DNA from: Faecalicatena contorta
GTDB taxonomy: Bacteria > Bacillota > Clostridia > Lachnospirales > Lachnospiraceae
Length of the DNA: 50,663 nt
NCBI RefSeq assembly: GCF_003149105.1
Contig: NZ_QGDS01000021.1
Span: 1-50,663 of the forward strand
Direction: 5' to 3'
Shown: positions 1 to 8,695 of the stretch, in pieces
Layout of the letters: each line of letters starts with the position of its first letter
Position numbering within the stretch: position 1 is the first letter of the stretch
Notes under the pieces: model-generated
The model's input: the letters and a program-made list of their open reading frames with translations, nothing else
The model's database searches: none
Told to the model about the DNA's origin: nothing
Program-made: the position numbers and the translations under genes

Positions 1-3000
1 TCATTTGTTATTACCTTAGAAGTTTCCATTTTCGGTTTCTTTGTATCTGTTGGCACATCTACTGACGGCTCCTGTGGCTCTGGCTGGTTCTCACCTGGTA
101 CAGTTACCGTTGCGATATTTTTCACTCCACCATTATCTACATCCGCATGAGTTACTTCATACTGCGCTTTTACAACTACACTGGCATCAGGTGCGATGCT
201 GCTAATAACTGCACTGCCATCTCCTTCTACCGTATATCCTGTTCCATCTATAATAACTGCACCATTTAGCTGTTCAGTTATTATAATGTTCTTTAAGGTT
301 GTATTTCCAGTATTCTTGACTGTAATGGTAAAGTCTGCTGTTTCTCCCGCTTTAAATGCCCCTTCTTCTCCATTTCCAGAATTGGTGATAGCTTTCACTG
401 CTGTAAATGCAGGTGCCTGTGTCTCCGGAGTAATAGGTGCCGGGGTACTTGGTGTTGGCTCTTCGGTTCCCGGTACAGTTGCTGTTGCAATATTGTTAAT
501 CACGTCTCCCTTATCTACATCTGCCTGTGTCACTGTGTATGAGGCCGCCAATGTGGTACTTTCCTTTGGCTCCAGCTTCGCAATAATTGCCTCTGCGGCA
601 TTGGTACTATCAAAGGTTGCACCTATAAGGGTTTCATTCACCGGAATGCTTTCCAGTGTTACATTACCACTGTTAGTTACAGTAATTGTATACTGTGCTA
701 CATCTCCTGCCTTGTAAGTTCCATTTTCCCCAGTTCCTTTCGTTCCCGCCTTAACAGCTTTTTCCACTGTCAATGCCGGGGTCTTTGTTTCCGGGGTTAC
801 AGGAGTTGGGTTACTGGGCACTGGATTGGTAGTTCCTGGTACTGTTGCTGTTGCAATGTTGTTGATAACTTCACCCTTATTCACATCTGCCTGGGTTACG
901 GTATAGGAAGCTGCTAATGACACACTTTCCTGTGGCTCCAGTTTAGCAATACTTTCTGTAGCAGTTCCGGTTGTGTCAAAGGTTGCTCCTGGCAATGTTT
1001 CTTCTACCGGGATGTTCTCCAGTGTTACGTTACCATTATTGGTTACTGTAATTGTATAGTGCGCAACTTCTCCTGCTTTATAGGTTCCGTCTTCACCGGT
1101 CCCGCCAGTTCCCTGTGTGATTTCCTTCTTAACTGTAACTCCCGGATTTTTAGGTTCCGGATAAGTTGGAGTGGGGTTACTTGGAGTCGGTTCTTCGGTT
1201 CCTGGTGCAGTTGCTGTTGCAATATTGTTAATCACTTCACCTTTATCCACATCTGCCTGCGTCACTTTGTAAGAGGCTTCTAATACAGCACTTTCCTGGG
1301 GCTCCAGTTTTGCGATAGATGCTGTATCCGTTCCAGTTGTGTCAAAGGTTGCTCCTGGGAGAGTTTCATTCACCGGAATATCTTCCAGTGTTACATTACC
1401 TGTATTTGTCACTGTAATTGTATAATGTGCAACTTCTCCTGCCTTATAAGTTCCGTTTAAGCCAGTTCCGGCTGTACCCTCTGTGATTTTCTTTGTCACT
1501 GTGACTTCCGGTTTTTTCTTTTCCGGGGTAATCGGGGTCGGCTCACTTGGTGTAGGCTCCTCAGTTCCTGGTGCCTTTGCTGTTGCAACGTTATTAATTA
1601 CTTCTCCCTTATCCACATCTGCCTGGGTCACTGTGTAGGAAGCTGCTAATGAAGCACTTTCCTGTGGTGCCAGTTTTTCAATAGATGCTGTATCTGCTCC
1701 AGTTGTGTCAAAGATTGCTCCTGGGAGAGTTTCATTCACCGGAATGTTTTCCAGTGTTACATTACCTGTATTGGTTACTGTAATTGTGTAGTGCGCAACA
1801 TCTCCTGCTTTATAAGTTCCGTCCGCGCCATTCCCGGAGGTTCCTTCTGTAATCTTCTTAGTTACTGTTACTGCTGGCCTTACTTTCTCTACAGGAACAG
1901 TAACTTCCCCTGATTCTTTGGGGTCTGTGCCCGGAGATTTCACAGCTGCCGTATTGGTGATGGTCCCCTGTGCATCAACATCTGCCTGTGTTACGGTATA
2001 TTCTGCTTTGACAACTACGTCTTCTCCTTTTGCAAGTTTTGCTATCTCTGCAGTTCCATTTTCATTGATGCTATATGCATTTCCATTAGCAACAATCTGA
2101 ACTGCTCCAGTTCCGCCATTTAAGATATCAGATACCGTTACATTTTCGATATCAAATTTGCTGTTGTTTGTGACTGTGATATCAAACTTCGCGGTTTCAC
2201 CTGCCTTGAATGCACCATTCTCTCCGGTACCTTCATTTGTTAGGCTCTTCGTAATACTGAAATCAGGTGATTCTATTTTAAAGGTTCCAGGTGTGAAGTT
2301 GAGTGTGTAGTTGGAAGCCTTGAACGAACCGTTATCTGTCAGATTAAGCGTACCCTGACCGATTTCGTATGTTCTAGCTGTCTCACCAGGCTCCCTGCTT
2401 ACGTTTCCTGTAAATGCAGCTGTTTCGCCGTTTACAGCACTATCTTTTGTTACCTGATAAGTCAATGAGGGATCTGTCTGTCCAAGCCCCTTGCCATTAT
2501 CAACTGCCTTAACCTCTATTACTGCCGGTGTTACTTGCAATGTTCCTGGCATGTAGATAATATTTTCATAGTTGTCAGTTACATTAACAGCCTGACCGCT
2601 TGCATTTATTATCATTACACTGGCAATTTCATTTGCCTTACTTCCCACATCTGTAATTTGAGAAGTATCTTTCATAAGTATCATTGAGATTGCGTCTCCT
2701 GCTGTCAATCCAGAAACATTCTTGTATCCACTTGCTTTCAAAGCTTCTCCGTTATAAACCTGTTGTGCGTCTTTTGCTGTAATGATAAGTGGAGCCGTAT
2801 TTTTAACAATCTTCAATGTACCCGGTACATAAGTAATATCGTAGTTAGTAGTCTGTGATACTGCCGACTCTGGCTTAAATGTAATCGGATAATCACCTGC
2901 GGGACTTACTTTTCCTGCGGTTGTGCTTAATTCCGGTGCTACATTAATGCCATCCAGTGTCTCGTTGTTTACTAAACCTGCCACCTGATATGAAAGAGGC

Positions 3001-6000
3001 GGATTATCTAAACCATATTGTTTTGCCTTATTATCTGCAGTTATTGTAACAACTACTCTTTTTACAATAAGAGTTCCATCCTGTTTATTAATGGCATATT
3101 TTCCTGTTACATCAGTCGTAGTTCCATCACCATTATCACGCATAATCTTCACGCTGCTGACGGTATTTGCTGATGTACCGGCATTTGTAATGCTGCCGCT
3201 TATAGTTGCTATTAAGGAATCACCTTCTGCTAAAGCACTTCCAGGGCTCACGCTATAGCCAGATGCTGTCAGTACTGTTCCGTCATAATATTTCTCTGCA
3301 CTGTCTGCTGTAACTGTAATAGGTGTTTTACTCTTAAAGTGTGCTACAAACGTAGCGGCTGCATAAAGGCCATTTACCTTTGCGTAATTATTAATAACTG
3401 AAGCACTCAGTTCCTTGTCTGTAGATATTACCTGCTGTGAACCTTGTAATGTCCATCCGGTAAAGTAATAGCCATCTGCCGCAGCAGCTGTGGAACGTAT
3501 ACCTGAAAGATTTCCGGTAACTACCAGAACACTGTCTTTAGCCGGACTTACCGTACCTGCTGCTGTATTTTCGGAAACATACTGAATATCTACTTTATTT
3601 TCTTCCCATATTGCATAAAGAATATTGGTATCCGCAGTATATTGTTCCAAATTATCAATCTGGATTGTGCTGCCTGGCTGAACCTTCATTCCTGTTCCAT
3701 CAGCCTTTGTATTCCAGCTATCAAAGGTGTATCCTGTCCGAGTACTGCCATTTGCTGCTGCTGTTATTCTGCTGTTTTCCAGACTGGTGATAACCGGACT
3801 TTGTGTATTATTATTTAAATCGATTCCTCCATTATAGTCATATATCAGCTTTGTCGTGGCTGCTTTCTTCGCCCATTGTGCTGTCAAAGTCACATTGGCA
3901 TTTGAAATCCGAACCAGACTTCCCGGATAATAAACTTTATTATCTGAACTTGACTTCCATCCAATAAATACTTCACCTGCTGGCGCTGTCAGTCCATTGT
4001 TTGGCGCTGCCGGAGCCTTCGCCCCATCTGTATAAGTGTTGGAATCCACAGGGACGGTTCCACTTCCTCTGCCCGCATCATATTTAACCTGATAGGACGG
4101 TCCGCCAACCCATGTCGCATAAATCTTCATATTTGATATAATCTGCTGGTCAAAGCTGAAAGGTGTTCCATCTTCTTTTACCCAGCCCGCAAATATTTTA
4201 CCAGCCATTGCCGGCGGCTCAAGAGCTGTTACCTTATCTCCCGCTTTTATGGTCTGCTGTGTACCGAACGGTGTATCTGTATCTGTGTAAAATTCTACGG
4301 TAAATTCCGGTGCTATCCATTTTGCATATATTGTCACGCCTGCTGCCGGCATAATACCGCTAAAGTCGTACTTTTGCGTAAGACTTACGTCTGCATACCA
4401 CCCGTCAAATGTATAGTAATCTGCCAGCCCTGACGGACGAGGCGGTACATAACCTGCTTTAGAGCTAAGAGGTTCTTCATATTTCACACTATCCTGCTTT
4501 TCTACCTTATTATAGTTGTAGTAAGCAAAGTTATAAGAGTTCCTGGTATAGCGTACTCTCAGGTTAGAATTTGATAATGAAACAGAACCACCAGCACTTG
4601 CGGTTTTCCATGTCTTACCGTCAGTACTGTACTCTGATATGGTAAAGCCATTATATTTATTCGTAAAGGTAAATGAACCGCTGCCGCTTGCACTTGTGCT
4701 ATTTGTCGCCTGAGCGGAATAAGTTCCATCCAGCTGCTGTTTATAATGTGAAATAGTAGAGCCGGAATTAAGACTGGCCTGTTTAAAATCAATTGTCGTT
4801 CCCGATATAGGGAAAATAAATGCATCCAGGAACGTCATATAGGTTGTAGAACTTCCATTCTGATAATTCCAGCCGAAAGTATTAGGCCATGTATATCCGT
4901 TTGCTTCCAGTGATGAACCATATAATCCTGTAAAGACTATAGATGGATTACTCTCCCATTTACTGGTACTGTTTGATCTGTACTTATAAAAGTTCATTGT
5001 CATCAACTGCCGGTCATAGTATACATTCAGTACAGTCGTTCCATCTGCCTTTACAGTTACAGCGGCTGACTTTGAGGAATTATAAGTAAATCCGGTCCAA
5101 CTTTTGTTTGTATCAGCATTTGTTGGTGAAACAGGAGCTCCTACATTTGCAGTTCTTGTGTTATCTGAACTGTCGTAGTCATAAGTTTTTTGATTGTTTG
5201 AAGCTGTTTTACTGTCTGTTATTTTCTGCTTCCAGTATACAACTGTATAACCAACCTTTTGTGCTGTCCATGTAGCCTTAATGGTTGTATCCGCAGATAA
5301 TGAATTCCCAAATGAAAATGCCGAGCTATTTAATGTCCAATTTTTAAAGGTGTATCCTGGTTTTTTCGGGTCTTCCGGTTTTACTGTTTTCTGACCTGCT
5401 GCTACAAACTGAGGATCAATATAAGACCCGCCGTCCGTATCAAATTTCAGCCAGTAACCCCTTTTTATAATCGGATTCAATGTCATATCCGCTGTAACAG
5501 CGATTCCATTGCTTACCGGAGTGTTTATATTCGTTACATACCAGCCGGTAATAGCCTCATCCGGTCTTACCGCAAATTGGACATTTGTATAATCCAGCTT
5601 ATCTCCATTTGCATAAGTCTGTGTATAAACAATTTTGCCATCGCCATCTTTATAATATACGTGCCATTCTGTCTTATACTGAGCATACAAATTCACTGTT
5701 TTGTCTGCTGTCAGTGTGCCAACGTTTCCGAAGGTAAATTTATTTCCGCCTGCCTGAGCCGTATACCATCCGGAGAAAACTTTTCCAGCCACCGCAGGGA
5801 CCTCTGGTTCCGATACAATCTCATTGCTTTTTACAATCTGTGTAGCATTTGCAATATGGCTGCCGTTTATGTCGAAAAAGTTATAAGTAGTTATATACGG
5901 AGTGCTCAATGCCCCCACAACATAAATAGAAAAACTATCAGCATTTACAGAAACTGTGGTATCGGAGGAATCATTTCCTGCCACTGTAGTGCTAACCGGG

Positions 6001-7028
6001 TCTGCTGCACTTCTTTCATCTTCCATATGGAAAACCTGCAACTTTGAATCCTCTCCGCTTATAAGGGAAGAACTTGCTGAAACAGTGAAATCCACTGCTA
6101 CCTGATGCCCTTCTGCCGGTTGAATCTCATTGCCAGATTTATCATAAAAGGTAATGTCAAATGCAGCCGTCCCATTTACCTCTTTTCCTTCTCCGACTGC
6201 ATCCGATATTGCATTGTCAATTTTAGAAGAGTTTACTGGTTTAATATCTAAAGTAGTACCGTTTGGAAAAGCACCTTCGGGAGCATTCACATTTACAGTA
6301 ACCCCACCGTTTGTAAAACTGCCTGTAATAGGAACAGATGGTTCTTCACTCACTGCTGTTTCACTGTTATCCTTTTCTGGTGCATCCTGAGAAACTACCT
6401 TGTATACTGTGGTGATTTCTTTATTCTCAGAAACTGCTATCTGATAAGTGAATACATTTCCATTTACAGCCGCTGGAGCAATTACATTACCACTCTGATC
6501 CATAACCTTATCAACAGTATGTTTCTCGTTTACAGTTATTTCCACATTTAACAGAGCGTCCTCTGTAACTTTCTCCGCGTACTTACCTTCACCGTCATAT
6601 GTAACATCTCTCTTTTCGCTTCCGTCTGTCCAAATTTTGATAGAACCACCTTCAAATGCTGGTTTGTGGAATACTATATTGTACTCCTGTTCCACATTTT
6701 CAGCTGGTGTTACCTCCGCAGTCTGATCATTTGGATTTGATTGTTCCTCTGCGTCAGAAACCTTTGGCTGCTCATCCAGTACAATCTCCTGTGTAGCAGT
6801 TGATCCGGTCTCGCCAGTTTCCTGGGTCCCTGCATCCGAATCATTAGTCTCAACATTTGCCTCGCCGGCTCCTTCCTCAGCAGTCGGTGGTCCGGCTTGT
6901 AAGTCTTCCTGTCCAACTGTATCCTCGCTGGTAGCCAGCAAAGATGTATCAGATGAATATACAGCACTCGTAGCTACCATAACCACTGCTAAAAGAAGGG
7001 CCAGCCAACGCTTAAAATTCTTCTTCAT
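1..7028 (-). CDS. Giant secreted repeat-rich surface protein (5' part; continues beyond the window)
   Basis: An uninterrupted frame of at least 2342 codons starts at the ATG at 7028, behind a GGAGAGAGG ribosome site. Residues 1-30 are a signal peptide (MKKNFKRWLALLLAVVMVAT). Residues about 30-100 are acidic and low in complexity. From about residue 385 to 1230 come several InlB B-repeat (Flg_new)-like units with the pattern Y-x-F-x-G-W and T-x-x-A-x-W. Residues about 1230-1590 hold MBG-type domains (YG motif, AKDAQQVYNG). From about 1590 onward there are tandem units of about 122 residues of the DUF11/DUF7507 conserved-repeat type (GDVAQYTITVTNSGNVTLES). This architecture is known from wall-anchored adhesins of gut Firmicutes; the anchor (LPXTG or similar) would lie outside the window. 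The role in adhesion is inferred. Expression may depend on the invertible-looking segment at 7135-7264. Confidence 0.9.
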   Translation of the reverse strand, partial: MKKNFKRWLALLLAVVMVATSAVYSSDTSLLATSEDTVGQEDLQAGPPTAEEGAGEANVETNDSDAGTQETGETGSTATQEIVLDEQPKVSDAEEQSNPNDQTAEVTPAENVEQEYNIVFHKPAFEGGSIKIWTDGSEKRDVTYDGEGKYAEKVTEDALLNVEITVNEKHTVDKVMDQSGNVIAPAAVNGNVFTYQIAVSENKEITTVYKVVSQDAPEKDNSETAVSEEPSVPITGSFTNGGVTVNVNAPEGAFPNGTTLDIKPVNSSKIDNAISDAVGEGKEVNGTAAFDITFYDKSGNEIQPAEGHQVAVDFTVSASSSLISGEDSKLQVFHMEDERSAADPVSTTVAGNDSSDTTVSVNADSFSIYVVGALSTPYITTYNFFDINGSHIANATQIVKSNEIVSEPEVPAVAGKVFSGWYTAQAGGNKFTFGNVGTLTADKTVNLYAQYKTEWHVYYKDGDGKIVYTQTYANGDKLDYTNVQFAVRPDEAITGWYVTNINTPVSNGIAVTADMTLNPIIKRGYWLKFDTDGGSYIDPQFVAAGQKTVKPEDPKKPGYTFKNWTLNSSAFSFGNSLSADTTIKATWTAQKVGYTVVYWKQKITDSKTASNNQKTYDYDSSDNTRTANVGAPVSPTNADTNKSWTGFTYNSSKSAAVTVKADGTTVLNVYYDRQLMTMNFYKYRSNSTSKWESNPSIVFTGLYGSSLEANGYTWPNTFGWNYQNGSSTTYMTFLDAFIFPISGTTIDFKQASLNSGSTISHYKQQLDGTYSAQATNSTSASGSGSFTFTNKYNGFTISEYSTDGKTWKTASAGGSVSLSNSNLRVRYTRNSYNFAYYNYNKVEKQDSVKYEEPLSSKAGYVPPRPSGLADYYTFDGWYADVSLTQKYDFSGIMPAAGVTIYAKWIAPEFTVEFYTDTDTPFGTQQTIKAGDKVTALEPPAMAGKIFAGWVKEDGTPFSFDQQIISNMKIYATWVGGPSYQVKYDAGRGSGTVPVDSNTYTDGAKAPAAPNNGLTAPAGEVFIGWKSSSDNKVYYPGSLVRISNANVTLTAQWAKKAATTKLIYDYNGGIDLNNNTQSPVITSLENSRITAAANGSTRTGYTFDSWNTKADGTGMKVQPGSTIQIDNLEQYTADTNILYAIWEENKVDIQYVSENTAAGTVSPAKDSVLVVTGNLSGIRSTAAAADGYYFTGWTLQGSQQVISTDKELSASVINNYAKVNGLYAAATFVAHFKSKTPITVTADSAEKYYDGTVLTASGYSVSPGSALAEGDSLIATISGSITNAGTSANTVSSVKIMRDNGDGTTTDVTGKYAINKQDGTLIVKRVVVTITADNKAKQYGLDNPPLSYQVAGLVNNETLDGINVAPELSTTAGKVSPAGDYPITFKPESAVSQTTNYDITYVPGTLKIVKNTAPLIITAKDAQQVYNGEALKASGYKNVSGLTAGDAISMILMKDTSQITDVGSKANEIASVMIINASGQAVNVTDNYENIIYMPGTLQVTPAVIEVKAVDNGKGLGQTDPSLTYQVTKDSAVNGETAAFTGNVSREPGETARTYEIGQGTLNLTDNGSFKASNYTLNFTPGTFKIESPDFSITKSLTNEGTGENGAFKAGETAKFDITVTNNSKFDIENVTVSDILNGGTGAVQIVANGNAYSINENGTAEIAKLAKGEDVVVKAEYTVTQADVDAQGTITNTAAVKSPGTDPKESGEVTVPVEKVRPAVTVTKKITEGTSGNGADGTYKAGDVAHYTITVTNTGNVTLENIPVNETLPGAIFDTTGADTASIEKLAPQESASLAASYTVTQADVDKGEVINNVATAKAPGTEEPTPSEPTPITPEKKKPEVTVTKKITEGTAGTGLNGTYKAGEVAHYTITVTNTGNVTLEDIPVNETLPGATFDTTGTDTASIAKLEPQESAVLEASYKVTQADVDKGEVINNIATATAPGTEEPTPSNPTPTYPEPKNPGVTVKKEITQGTGGTGEDGTYKAGEVAHYTITVTNNGNVTLENIPVEETLPGATFDTTGTATESIAKLEPQESVSLAASYTVTQADVNKGEVINNIATATVPGTTNPVPSNPTPVTPETKTPALTVEKAVKAGTKGTGENGTYKAGDVAQYTITVTNSGNVTLESIPVNETLIGATFDSTNAAEAIIAKLEPKESTTLAASYTVTQADVDKGDVINNIATATVPGTEEPTPSTPAPITPETQAPAFTAVKAITNSGNGEEGAFKAGETADFTITVKNTGNTTLKNIIITEQLNGAVIIDGTGYTVEGDGSAVISSIAPDASVVVKAQYEVTHADVDNGGVKNIATVTVPGENQPEPQEPSVDVPTDTKKPKMETSKVITN
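400..2270 (-). repeat. Tandem repeats of about 366 bp coding DUF11/DUF7507-like domains
   Basis: The segment TTGCTGTTGCAATATTGTTA and close variants recur near 478, 843, 1208 and 1574, spaced about 366 bp, in the same frame of the surface protein. Adjacent units are very similar at DNA level, so copy number can change by slipped or homologous recombination. More divergent units continue toward position 1 and around 1880-2270. Confidence 0.85.
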
Positions 7029-7157
7029 AGTCCTCTCTCCTTCCATTTTAATTCATTGCTCTATTATTAAAATCAAAAACCCTTAAAATATTCTTGAATA
7101 CGCTCAACTTAAAGGATTTACAGATTGACAAGCTACATATATAAAGAGAGGCCTTGA

Positions 7158-7185
7158 TTGTAAAAGGGGTCATATTTTTTATACT
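7158..7185 (+). promoter_or_regulatory. Sigma-A-like promoter inside the inverted-repeat spacer
   Basis: The -35 is TTGTAA (7158-7163) and the -10 is TATACT (7180-7185), with a 16-nt spacer. It points rightward, away from the surface protein gene and toward the exopolysaccharide operon. No equally good pair was seen on the minus strand of the spacer. Confidence 0.5.
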
Positions 7186-7213
7186 TTTTTCACTTTTTGC
7201 CAGAAAAACATAA

Positions 7214-7256
7214 AAAAGTGTGATTCCTTAATATCTTCAGAATTCACACTCTCTTT
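7214..7256. terminator. Hairpin with T-rich tail, related to the hairpin at 13906-13944
   Basis: AGTGTGA and TCACACT form a 7-bp stem around an 18-20 nt loop. The sequence from here to about 7412 aligns with 13906-14106, so this is a diverged copy of the terminator and gene end that follow the exopolysaccharide operon. It partly overlaps the right inverted repeat. Confidence 0.45.
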
Positions 7257-7264
7257 ATATATGT

Positions 7265-7284
7265 ATATATTCAGTTAATTATGA
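7265..7284 (+). repeat. Left copy of a 20-bp direct repeat flanking the exopolysaccharide operon
   Basis: ATATATTCAGTTAATTATGA occurs here and identically at 13951-13970, in the same orientation, on the two sides of the operon at 7598-13922. It is the best conserved part of a longer duplicated segment. Confidence 0.85.
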
Positions 7285-7412
7285 AATTTTACTTTGTTCT
7301 AATTTATGAACCCTTTCTTGTAAATCTGATCCATTTTTAGGTAGCAGATTTACTGTACCATAATCAATTTTAATCATTAAGCAGATTTATTTGCAGCTCA
7401 TCTTCTATCATT
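7285..7412 (-). pseudogene. Decayed 3' fragment of the coiled-coil gene found intact at 13965-14300
   Basis: By eye, TGTAAATCTGATCCATT near 7319 and the following stretch to about 7380 match 14002-14064 at roughly three positions in four, in the same orientation. The match resumes at TCATCTTC near 7399 against TTATCTTC near 14090. No start or open frame remains. Together with the shared 20-mer just before it, this shows that both flanks of the exopolysaccharide operon derive from one sequence. Confidence 0.6.
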
Positions 7413-7488
7413 CCGTTAAAACCCAAAATCCGAAAATATTATTCCGCTAACGGGATATAATATGTCTAAAACCATAAGATTTCTGCCG

Positions 7489-7519
7489 CTCGCCATCTCC
7501 TGTGGATAGGCGAGTTTTT
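7489..7519 (+). terminator. Terminator-like hairpin in the leader of the exopolysaccharide operon
   Basis: CTCGCC (7489-7494) and GGCGAG (7509-7514) form a GC-rich stem extended by ATC/GAT with one bulge, followed by TTTTT. It sits about 80 nt before the first gene, after a weak TATAAT at 7456-7461. It could be an attenuator or the end of a lost upstream gene; I recognise no known riboswitch before it. Confidence 0.5.
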
Positions 7520-7597
7520 AGATGTATGGAAATGGAATGGATACTACAAAGGAGATTATGGAGCACTTCTTCTCAAGTCATTTGGAGGTTGAACATC

Positions 7598-8695
7598 ATG
7601 CATCATTGGTATAATAATGTCATAATTTTAATACCTTCTTTAAAGCCTGATAAAAGGTTACCAATATATGTGGATCAGTTGTGTGAACTAGGCCTGAATC
7701 ATATTTTGGTGGTGGACGATGGGTCCGGCCCAAGCTATCAATCCATCTTTTCTGAGTTGGAAACAAAGGGTTGCGCCGTATTGCATCACGAACAAAATCA
7801 AGGAAAAGGCTGTGCATTGAAAACCGGATTAACCTATATTCAGGAGAAAATACCCGGCTTTGCCTGCGTCGTTACAGCAGACGCAGATGGTCAACATGTA
7901 CCAGAGGACGTGCTTTCCGTGGCGGAGCTATCCAAGCAGCATCCGAATGCGCTGGTACTCGGCGTGCGTGATTTTTCAGGTTCTGATGTACCTCCGAAAT
8001 CATTGATAGGCAACCGCATTTCAGCAGTGCTGTTTGCTGCATTATACGGAAAATATCTATCGGACACCCAGACAGGATTGCGTGCTTTTACACCAAAATT
8101 GCTGCGTTGTATGATGGAAGTGCGTGGTGAGCGCTTTGAATATGAAATTCAGATGCTCATTACCTGCGTGCAAATGCACATACCCATACTTACTCAACCA
8201 ATTCAAGTCATTTATGAAAATCAGAATAAAGGTACACACTTTAGGCCATTACGTGATAGCACAAAGGTTATTGGCACAATACTGGGCAGCTTTGTACGGT
8301 TCGCATTGGCTTCATTGCTGGGGGCAGTGGTGGATCTTGGATTGGCGTGGATATTATTGGATGTTTTGCGCCCTCTCATTCCAGATGATTATCTGCGTAT
8401 CCTGCTGGCGACTGCGGCTGCACGGGTTGTTTCAATCTCTGTGAATTATTGTATCAACCGTTTTATGGTTTTCCGTGTGCAATCTTCAGCGAAGCAAAGT
8501 CTGTCCCGCTATCTGCTTTTGACTGCGCTGCTGATGCTGCTGTCCGGCAGCGGTGTATATGTATTGAACACGGTGCTGCAAATTGATGAGAAAATCGCAA
8601 AAATCATCTGCGATACATGTTTGTTTTTGCTTAGTTTCAGAGCACAGCAAAAGTGGGTTTTTGCAAAGAGAGGAGGAACCCAAAATGGAGAATAA
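7598..8695 (+). CDS. Glycosyltransferase family 2 with C-terminal GtrA-like membrane domain
   Basis: The 365-residue protein has an N-terminal GT2 fold of the dolichol-phosphate mannose synthase type: VVDDG at 38-42 and DADGQH at 95-100, the usual nucleotide-sugar and metal ligands. From about residue 240 a four-helix GtrA-like region follows (RFALASLLGAVVDLGLAW to FRAQQKWVFAK). Such fusions load a sugar on a polyprenyl phosphate and move it across the membrane. The ATG at 7598 is chosen because GGAGG lies 9 nt before it; an in-frame GTG/ATG further upstream lacks a site and would overlap the leader hairpin. Its stop overlaps the next gene by 11 bp, so it is the first gene of a translationally linked operon. 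The acceptor lipid and sugar are not known. Confidence 0.88.
   Translation: MHHWYNNVIILIPSLKPDKRLPIYVDQLCELGLNHILVVDDGSGPSYQSIFSELETKGCAVLHHEQNQGKGCALKTGLTYIQEKIPGFACVVTADADGQHVPEDVLSVAELSKQHPNALVLGVRDFSGSDVPPKSLIGNRISAVLFAALYGKYLSDTQTGLRAFTPKLLRCMMEVRGERFEYEIQMLITCVQMHIPILTQPIQVIYENQNKGTHFRPLRDSTKVIGTILGSFVRFALASLLGAVVDLGLAWILLDVLRPLIPDDYLRILLATAAARVVSISVNYCINRFMVFRVQSSAKQSLSRYLLLTALLMLLSGSGVYVLNTVLQIDEKIAKIICDTCLFLLSFRAQQKWVFAKRGGTQNGE

Larger units (their letters stand above)
7135..7264. repeat. Perfect 16-bp inverted repeats flanking a 98-bp spacer (candidate invertible promoter)
   Basis: ACATATATAAAGAGAG at 7135-7150 is the exact reverse complement of 7249-7264. The spacer has a promoter-like pair on the plus strand (TTGTAA, 16 nt, TATACT). 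The left repeat ends 106 bp upstream of the giant surface protein's start codon. This is the geometry of invertible promoters that control surface genes in gut bacteria. Inversion would turn the promoter toward the surface gene. No recombinase gene lies next to it, so the switch idea is inference. Confidence 0.55.

Noticed and set aside
4559..6967. Short minus-strand frames near 4559-4825 and 6710-6967, and many plus-strand frames inside 1-7028
   Set aside because: They are other-frame readings of the surface protein gene, which is open from 7028 to 1.
7450..7519. Possible c-di-GMP riboswitch before the PilZ-containing operon
   Set aside because: Only a terminator-like hairpin is present; the conserved core of GEMM-type riboswitches was not found.
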